From positions 1-32,170 of the forward strand of contig NZ_JACADR010000022.1 of assembly GCF_016106005.1 (NCBI RefSeq): DNA of 32,170 nucleotides, read 5' to 3'. Positions 27,613 through 32,170 of this stretch are shown here, one piece after another. This DNA is from Roseomonas rosulenta (GTDB taxonomy: Bacteria > Pseudomonadota > Alphaproteobacteria > Acetobacterales > Acetobacteraceae). The notes beneath the pieces are model-generated. The model was not told the DNA's origin. It was given only the letters and a program-made list of their open reading frames with translations, and did no database searches. The number at the start of each line of letters is the position of its first letter. The stretch's first letter is position 1. A program made the translations under genes and the position numbers.

Positions 27613-28689
27613 ATGGTTCGGCAGCCTGGGTTCTTCGATGTGGAGGAGCGGCTGCGCGAACTGTCGGCCAAGGGCGATGACCTGGAGCGGATCGCCGCGC
27701 TGGTTGATTTCGCCATGTTCCGGGGCGAGTTGGAGCAGGCCGTGCCGCGCGCGGACGGCACGAAGGGCGGACGGCCCGCCTTCGATCACGTGCTGATGTT
27801 CAAGATCCTGCTGCTGCAGGCGATGCACGGGCTGTCGGATGAGCGCTGCGAGTACCTCATCAAGGACCGCCTGTCGTTCATGCGCTTCCTCGGCCTGGGG
27901 CTGGCCGAACCGGTGCCGGACGCCAACACGATCTGGGCGTTCCGCGAGGCGTTGAAGCGTGCCGGTGCGGTGGATCGGCTGTTCGCGCAGTTCGACGCCA
28001 CGCTGCGCGCCGCTGGCTACCTGGCGATGGGCGGGCAAATCGTGGACGCGACCATCGTCGCAGCACCCAAGCAGCGTAACACCGAGGCCGAGCGCGCAGC
28101 GAACAAGGCGGGCGAGATCCCCGAGGGGTGGGCGGAGAAGCCTGCGAAGCTGCGCCAAAAGGACCGCAACGCGCGCTGGACGGTGAAGTTCTCCAAGGCC
28201 AAGCCGCGCGAGGATGGCGCGCCGCAGGTCGATCTCGCCGTACCGACCTTCGGCTACAAGAACCACATCTCGATCGACCGCCGGCACGGCCTGATCCGCG
28301 GCTGGGCCGCCAGCCATGCCGCAGCCCATGACGGCGCGCGCCTGGCGGAGGTGGTCGATGCCGACAACACCGCTGGCGATCTCTGGGCCGATACCGCCTA
28401 TCGCTCGGCGAAGAACGAGGCTTGGCTGGCCGAGCGTGGCCTGGTCTCGCGCATCCACCGCAAGAAGCCGCCGGGCCGGCCGATGGCGGCAAGGACGCGA
28501 CGGGCCAATGCGCGCAAGTCGGCCGTGCGCTCAGCGGTCGAACATGTCTTTGCCCGGCAGAAGGGGCCGATGGCGCTGGTCGTGCGCACCATCGGCATCG
28601 ACCGGGCGCGGGTGAAGATCGGCCTCGCCAACCTCGCCTACAACCTCAAGCGGTTCGTCTGGCTCAGCAGCAGGCCAGCGACGGCGTAG
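27613..28689 (+). CDS. IS5-family DDE transposase
   Basis: A 358-aa protein with GAGGGAAGG just upstream of its ATG. The N-terminal domain (LMFKILLLQAMHGLSDERCE, residues 61-80) is typical of the IS5 family. The catalytic triad is visible as Asp145 in GGQIVDATIVA, Asp260 in DLWADTAYRS and Glu310 in SAVEHVFARQKG, with the family's GYKNHISIDRRHGLIRGW strand between. The C-terminal R-x6-GLANLAYNLKRF is also usual. The length is normal and there is no frameshift, so the element is probably active. It runs opposite to the prophage operon. Confidence 0.93.
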   Translation: MVRQPGFFDVEERLRELSAKGDDLERIAALVDFAMFRGELEQAVPRADGTKGGRPAFDHVLMFKILLLQAMHGLSDERCEYLIKDRLSFMRFLGLGLAEPVPDANTIWAFREALKRAGAVDRLFAQFDATLRAAGYLAMGGQIVDATIVAAPKQRNTEAERAANKAGEIPEGWAEKPAKLRQKDRNARWTVKFSKAKPREDGAPQVDLAVPTFGYKNHISIDRRHGLIRGWAASHAAAHDGARLAEVVDADNTAGDLWADTAYRSAKNEAWLAERGLVSRIHRKKPPGRPMAARTRRANARKSAVRSAVEHVFARQKGPMALVVRTIGIDRARVKIGLANLAYNLKRFVWLSSRPATA

Positions 28690-28806
28690 TCTCTGGGACT
28701 GCCGTACCCGTCACCCACGCACCCCGGCAAACATCCACGGGCAGCCCCAGCCACGTGATCCCGGCCCTGGGCACGCACCGCTCGACCATCACGCCCACAG
28801 ACAACA

Positions 28807-28828
28807 GGGTTTCTGGAGGTGTCCAGCT
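28807..28828 (-). repeat. IS right inverted repeat
   Basis: Reverse complement begins AGCTGGACACCTCC and matches the left end at 21 of 22 positions. It lies 117 nt after the transposase stop, and the flanking base run is TTAGCC. Confidence 0.85.
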
Positions 28829-28932
28829 TAGCCGACGACGAAGGACCCATTTGCGGCCATAGGGTCGAGACCGCAGACGCGACCCGCGTAACGTCTGAGG
28901 AACAACAGGGTAAACCCGCTCGGCACCGAGCA
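28829..28932. other. Short remnant between IS and tail tube gene
   Basis: No gene is supported here. Next to the tail tube stop on the minus strand, GCTCGGTGCCGAGC (28931-28918) can fold into a small hairpin and is followed by GGGTTTACCC, a possible weak terminator. ATTTGCGGCC recurs here at about 28849. A minus-strand frame starting at the TGATG of the tail tube stop runs into the IS and does not resemble a phage gene. Confidence 0.4.
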
Positions 28933-29895
28933 TCAGGTGTACGTGCTCGCCTCCTGCTGGTTCTTCAGAGTGGCCGTCATCATGCAGGTCGCGGCGGCGT
29001 TGTAGGCGGCTCGGAACTCGAAGCTCGCCTCGACGCCCGCCGGCCCCTCGACCGGCGTCTTGGCCAGCGCCAGGTAGACCTCGTGCAGCGTGAAGGTCAG
29101 GCTGTGGTTCGCGTCGATCGTGTAGCCGAAGGCGAACTCCGCCGGCGCATTGTTCTGCGCCTGGGTCAGCAGCGTGGTGTCCGCGAAGCGCGCCGTGATC
29201 TGCCCGGTGGCACGCGCGATGCCGGGATCTACGCCCTCCACCTTCCGATCGGCCCGAATGGTGCGCACGATCTCCATGCCGTTCGCGTAGGTCAGCCTGG
29301 CCCCCGTCACCTGCGCCAGTGCGGCGCCGTTGCGGCTGATCGCCCCCTGCGCCTTGTTGAAGGCGGTGTAGGCGGCGCTGGTCGGTGTGCCACCACTGCT
29401 GCTCGGACCGCGCGTCGAGCCCTGCCCCATCAGCCCGACGGTGGCGGTGGCGGGGCCGGTCGGTGAGAAGTCGATCTCCAGCGTGTCGGCGCGCACGCCG
29501 GTGCAGAGATCGTAGTTCGGCACGTCGGGGTAGCCGATCTCGATGCTGTTGGACGGCAGCGCCGCGGCGCCGGAGCCGAAGCTGTGGATGAAGTTCGGGC
29601 TGGTGCCGGTGGTGGTCGGTGGGCCGAGCAGCAGCCGGAACCAGTGACCGATATTGATGAGGTCCACCGGGACCACCGCCTGGCCCTGCACGGTGACGGT
29701 GTCGAGGAAGGGGGCCGCGGGATCGCGGCTGCTGCCGACGCCAATCACGTCGGCATCGAGCAGCGGTTGCTCGGCGCCGAGATCGCAGGACAGGAACGGC
29801 ATCCGCAGCCAGTCGCCCGCGGACGCGGGCGCGGTGCCGTAGGTCGCCTCGGGGATCATGAGCAAACGGCAATTGGCGCCGATGGCACGGGGCAT
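28933..29895 (-). CDS. Major tail tube protein
   Basis: A 320-aa protein with GGAG eight bases before the ATG. It starts MPRAIGANCRLLMIPEATYGTAP, the usual opening of this phage tail tube family, and contains strand-rich repeats such as FLSCDLGAEQPLLDADVIG, DTVTVQGQAVVPVDLINIGHWFRLLLG and IEIGYPDVPNYDLCTGVRAD. These are expected of proteins that stack into the hexameric tube ring. In related siphophages the chaperone gene follows at once; here 5.4 kb intervenes. The C-terminus (ATCMMTATLKNQQEASTYT) looks complete, so the insertion did not break the gene. Confidence 0.88.
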   Translation of the reverse strand: MPRAIGANCRLLMIPEATYGTAPASAGDWLRMPFLSCDLGAEQPLLDADVIGVGSSRDPAAPFLDTVTVQGQAVVPVDLINIGHWFRLLLGPPTTTGTSPNFIHSFGSGAAALPSNSIEIGYPDVPNYDLCTGVRADTLEIDFSPTGPATATVGLMGQGSTRGPSSSGGTPTSAAYTAFNKAQGAISRNGAALAQVTGARLTYANGMEIVRTIRADRKVEGVDPGIARATGQITARFADTTLLTQAQNNAPAEFAFGYTIDANHSLTFTLHEVYLALAKTPVEGPAGVEASFEFRAAYNAAATCMMTATLKNQQEASTYT

Positions 29896-29929
29896 CGGGG
29901 ATCTCCGGGATCAGCGAGAGGAGGAAGCG

Positions 29930-30376
29930 TCAGGCCAGCGGTGAGCCAGCGACGGTGAAGAACACGGTGACGGGGACCAAGGCCGCGCGGGCGGCGGCGG
30001 CACCCTCGAACTCGACATCTTCGAAGCCGGGCGCGCCGGGCTGGGCCCACTCCACCGCGCCACTGAGCGTGCGGTCGGCGATGATCGCGGCGGCGATGTC
30101 CACCAGCAGAGCGTCGAGCAGCGCGGTGCGCGCCGCCGGCGTCGCCCCGGCCACGGTGACCTCGATCTCGGCGCGGTGCTCGATGGCCCAGGCGAGCGGC
30201 GAGAAGATCGCCGTCTCCTCGACCGTCTCACCGTCGCGGATGACGACCAGCCCGCCCGGTGGCAAGCGCTGCGGCACCGTCTCGCCGCGAACGACCAGCG
30301 GGGCGGGATTACGGGTGGCGAGCGCCGCCACCAGACGGCCATGCAGCGCCGCAATCGCGGCCTCGCGCATGCTCAT
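29930..30376 (-). CDS. Minor tail / tail completion protein (gpU-like position)
   Basis: A 148-aa protein. ATG 30376 overlaps the preceding stop by four bases (ATGA). It starts MSMREAAIAALHGRLVAAL, followed by VVRGETVPQRLPPGG, VVIRDGETVEET and an EIEVTVAG strand, then a helix ARTALLDALLVDIAAAII. This layout matches small terminator or completion proteins that sit just before the tube gene (lambda gpU position) and cap the tail for joining to the head. The assignment rests on position and fold-like pattern rather than a catalytic motif. Confidence 0.75.
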   Translation of the reverse strand: MSMREAAIAALHGRLVAALATRNPAPLVVRGETVPQRLPPGGLVVIRDGETVEETAIFSPLAWAIEHRAEIEVTVAGATPAARTALLDALLVDIAAAIIADRTLSGAVEWAQPGAPGFEDVEFEGAAAARAALVPVTVFFTVAGSPLA

Positions 30377-31101
30377 GGCGCCGCCCTCCCGATCTCGCGC
30401 TCCCAGGCCGCCACGAACCGCCCGGGCAGCCGACGCAGGCCACGTTCCGCGGCACCCTTCACGTCGAGCCGCTTGGCTAGCTTCACCTGCGGCAGCAGCA
30501 GGAACATCGGCACCATGCCGCGGGCGAGCATGCTGCGCGCCCAGGCCTCGCGGCGCGTGCGGTTGCCGGTGCCGATCTCGGCAAGGCCGCCCGCGACAAG
30601 GCGGGTGCGGCGACGCCGGCCGGTCTGCTCGCCCTGGCGGAGCGGCAGGCACCAGACGAAGCCCCGGCCCGACTGGAACGGCCGCAGGAAGCCCTGGCCA
30701 GACGCGACCATCTGCGCCGGGGTGACGCGCAGACCCTTCTCGCCACGGCCCCGGCGTCCCCGCGCCGCGTTGAAGCCGGTCGGGATGGCGAGGAACTTCC
30801 GGCCACCCTTGGCGCGGATGAGCGCGCCGCGCTCGAAGGCGTCGATGACGTTGGGCACCTTGGTCCAGACGAGGCCGGCGGGACGCAGTGACTGGCCCGA
30901 TCGAGGGAAGACCTGGGAGCGCCAGGCATTGGCGATGCCGAGCGCATTGCCGCCGAAGCTGCTGGTCACCTGCCGGCGCAACTCCTGCTTGACCTGCTCG
31001 CTCTCGGCGCGGATCGCTGTCATCGCCGCGCGCTCGCCGGCGCGGACCTCGGCCGCGAGCACCTGGCGCAGATCGCCGACGATGCGGGCGCCGAGCCTCA
31101 C
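30373..31101 (-). CDS. DUF6441-type phage protein
   Basis: A 242-aa protein with a GTG start that overlaps the previous stop by four bases (GTGA). An N-terminal helix (VLAAEVRAGERAAMTAIRAE) is followed by LGIANAWRSQVFPR, the segment FERGALIRAKGGRKFLAIPTG and, near the end, MFLLLPQVKLAKRLDVKGAA. This is the pattern of DUF6441 proteins found between head-tail and tail-tube genes of alphaproteobacterial prophages, probably in the place of lambda gpZ. The protein is very basic (many Arg/Lys), which may help contact with DNA or the tail end. Its detailed role is unproven. Confidence 0.8.
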   Translation of the reverse strand: MRLGARIVGDLRQVLAAEVRAGERAAMTAIRAESEQVKQELRRQVTSSFGGNALGIANAWRSQVFPRSGQSLRPAGLVWTKVPNVIDAFERGALIRAKGGRKFLAIPTGFNAARGRRGRGEKGLRVTPAQMVASGQGFLRPFQSGRGFVWCLPLRQGEQTGRRRRTRLVAGGLAEIGTGNRTRREAWARSMLARGMVPMFLLLPQVKLAKRLDVKGAAERGLRRLPGRFVAAWEREIGRAAP

Positions 31102-31418
31102 GGAGTGCCGCCGCCGGGCGGCAGGCCGGTGCGGTGACGGATGATGGCGACGGCAAGGTCATGTAACGCCGCCTGGCCGAGGTAGCCGAACACGAAGGCA
31201 AAGAGAAAGCGGCCGTACTCGTTGAACTCGAGGAAGCCCCCGAGGGCATAGCCGGCGCTGCCGACCAGCGCGGCGGAGGGCACCTCCCAAGCCAGGCACC
31301 AGCCGAAGCGCCGGCGCTCCGGGTTGTTCCACCGCACGAAGCCACCGGCGAGGCCGGCCGCGGCACCGAGCAACAGGTCGCGCAGGATCTCCAGCAGGGT
31401 GAGAGCGTTCTGCGGCAT
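31098..31418 (-). CDS. Holin-like membrane protein
   Basis: A 106-aa protein with AGGAG seven bases before its ATG. Three hydrophobic segments are visible: residues ~10-28 (ILRDLLLGAAAGLAGGFV), ~42-65 (AWEVPSAALVGSAGYALGGF) and ~72-95 (FLFAFVFGYLGQAALHDLAV). They are separated by a basic loop (RRRFGW), and the tail ends IIRHRTGLPPGG. Size and topology fit class III (LydA-like) phage holins, which form lethal membrane holes at the end of infection. It overlaps the DUF6441 gene by GTGA. Since it lies among structural genes, a tail-associated membrane role cannot be excluded. Confidence 0.65.
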   Translation of the reverse strand: MPQNALTLLEILRDLLLGAAAGLAGGFVRWNNPERRRFGWCLAWEVPSAALVGSAGYALGGFLEFNEYGRFLFAFVFGYLGQAALHDLAVAIIRHRTGLPPGGGTP

Positions 31419-31429
31419 GGCGGGAACTC

Positions 31430-31738
31430 CTATCGCTGGCAGAGCACGCGCCAGGCGGTGCCGGAGGCGTCGCGCTCGGCATGGGTGACGGTGAGCAGGT
31501 CGGGACCGAGGACGAAGCTGTCGCCGGCGGCGAGGTCGGGAAGGACGGCGATGGCGACGGAGAGGATGTCGGTGGCGGAGAGGATCTCGGTGCCGAAGGC
31601 GTCGGCCACACGGTCAGGGGACGACCGGAGGACGCGGACCGGAATTGCAGGGCCGGTGCCGCCCTGTCGGTAGACGGCCTCGGCGCCCAGGTTCGGATCG
31701 GCGACCAGGGCCGCCATCGCATCGGCGAAAGCGTTCAC
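31430..31738 (-). CDS. Head-tail joining protein
   Basis: A 102-aa protein with a GTG start that overlaps the Rz1-like stop by four bases (GTGA). It runs MNAFADAMAALVADPNLGAEAVYRQGG, followed by VRVLRSSPD, a strand core ILSVAIAVLPDLAAGDSFVLG, then a TVTHAERDASGTAWRVL close. This fits small head-tail joining or connector proteins of siphophage morphogenesis operons (lambda gpFII-like position), which form the ring between portal and tail. The identification rests on sequence pattern and position. Confidence 0.75.
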   Translation of the reverse strand: MNAFADAMAALVADPNLGAEAVYRQGGTGPAIPVRVLRSSPDRVADAFGTEILSATDILSVAIAVLPDLAAGDSFVLGPDLLTVTHAERDASGTAWRVLCQR

Positions 31739-32010
31739 TGCTCGCCGCCGTCGGCCGGGTTCAGCCGGCGTACGGCGGCGAGCCGTCCGGCACAGTCGGC
31801 GTGGGCGGCGTCGTAGAACAGCAGTAACTCCGCCACCTGCCCCTGCGTCAGCCGGTCTGTATTGGGCAGCGCCGGCGCCGCGGCGCAGACCAGCAGCGCG
31901 TCAGGGAGACGCAGCGGCAGCAGCCGGATCTCCGGCGGTGCGGCCGGCGCGCAGGCGGTCGACAGCATCGCGCAGCACAGGGGCAGCGCCCGTCGCGTGG
32001 CTCGGGTCAC
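31735..32010 (-). CDS. Outer-membrane spanin Rz1-like lipoprotein, nested in Rz
   Basis: A 91-aa protein starting at GTG 32010, chosen because GGAGG lies nine bases upstream and the product then begins with a clean lipoprotein-type signal: TRATRR, hydrophobic ALPLCCAMLSTA, then Cys, followed by Pro-rich APAAPPE. A TTG at 32037 would give nine more residues. The C-terminal part has the usual spanin pattern: a Pro-bounded Cys, T-x-G-x-V-A-E-L-L-L, then an Asp-Cys before a short basic helix. It is read in the +1 frame inside the Rz-like gene and extends past its end, as in lambda. It would sit on the inner face of the outer membrane and with Rz fuse the membranes at lysis. Confidence 0.8.
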   Translation of the reverse strand: MTRATRRALPLCCAMLSTACAPAAPPEIRLLPLRLPDALLVCAAAPALPNTDRLTQGQVAELLLFYDAAHADCAGRLAAVRRLNPADGGEQ

Positions 32011-32170
32011 GGCGGAGAGCCTCCAGATTGGCGCCAAGGCGCGCGGCCTGGGCGCGGGCGCGCTCGGCCTCGCCGGTCAGCGCGGCGATGTGGCGGGCGT
32101 GCTCGGCGGTGGCCTGCGCGAGCGCGGCGGCATTCGCCTCGGCGGTGCGCGTGGCTGTCGCGGCATCCAG
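31901..32170 (-). CDS. Inner-membrane spanin Rz-like, partial (start beyond window)
   Basis: The last 89 residues are visible, with the stop at 31903-31901. They read as an Ala/Arg/Glu-rich heptad helix (for example ATAEHARHIAALTGEAERAR, then LGANLEALRR), the periplasmic coiled coil expected of i-spanins, followed by the usual RLRAG-type end. The N-terminal membrane anchor lies outside the window. The last ~110 nt of Rz are shared with Rz1 in another frame. Rz and Rz1 work as a pair in the final step of Gram-negative lysis, which supports the Gram-negative host. Confidence 0.75.
   Translation of the reverse strand: MDAATATRTAEANAAALAQATAEHARHIAALTGEAERARAQAARLGANLEALRRDPSHATGAAPVLRDAVDRLRAGRTAGDPAAAAASP

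Larger units (their letters stand above)
27534..28828 (+). mobile_element. IS5-family insertion sequence, complete
   Basis: A 1,295-bp element bounded by inverted repeats that match at 21 of 22 positions, both starting AGCTGGACACCTCC, around a single intact transposase gene. The flanks are AAAC on the left and TTAG on the right. IS5-type elements usually leave a short duplication such as YTAR, and none is seen. This suggests that a deletion or recombination joined different sequences through this copy. The exact outermost base could differ by one or two. Confidence 0.85.

Noticed and set aside
28664-28933. Minus-strand frame starting at the tail tube stop (TGATG)
   Set aside because: It runs through the IS end, is Arg-rich and does not resemble a phage gene, so it is likely chance.
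1-32170. CRISPR array, tRNA or rRNA genes
   Set aside because: No regularly spaced repeats and no recognisable tRNA or rRNA sequence were found on reading both strands, although a short tRNA could be overlooked without a folding search.

Overview
The window is GC-rich bacterial DNA from what is probably an alphaproteobacterium. The phage tail families, the style of the PNPase protein and the IS5-family element suggest Rhodospirillales/Acetobacteraceae (Roseomonas-like). That placement is inference; no rRNA or tRNA gene is visible to confirm it. There are three blocks.

Block 1 (about 1-15,140, plus strand) begins with roughly 1 kb lacking a convincing gene, which holds a perfect 40-bp palindrome and a promoter/dyad candidate. 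It is followed by a tight four-gene operon: a 569-aa protein with peptidoglycan-binding-like and lysozyme-like sequence patterns, a 409-aa probable exported lipoprotein, and two giant proteins of 1,778 and 1,938 aa that I cannot assign to any family. This operon is the best candidate in the window for an undescribed system.

Block 2 (15,172-23,518 and 28,933-32,170, minus strand) is the tail and lysis part of a siphovirus-like prophage. In transcription order it holds a nested Rz/Rz1 spanin pair (Rz runs off the right edge), a head-tail joining protein, a holin-like protein, a DUF6441 protein, a tail-completion protein, the tail tube, a G/GT tail-assembly chaperone with a -1 frameshift site, the tape measure, two distal tail proteins, a DUF6950 protein, a gpJ-like tip protein and a pectate-lyase-type tail spike. 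Most junctions are 1-4 nt overlaps, so this is one translationally coupled operon.

Block 3 (23,525-28,932) interrupts that operon exactly between tail tube and chaperone, where phages normally have no gap. It holds (a) a complete IS5-family element on the plus strand with imperfect 22-bp inverted repeats and no visible target duplication, (b) an AT-rich gene with a nucleotidyltransferase-fold motif, and (c) overlapping it by ATGA, an open frame in which 84 AT-rich codons are fused in frame to an essentially complete GC-rich polynucleotide phosphorylase missing only its own start codon. This block is either a rearranged cargo or defence island or a chimeric junction. If real, it places a PNPase fusion under nucleotidyltransferase-operon control inside a prophage tail operon.
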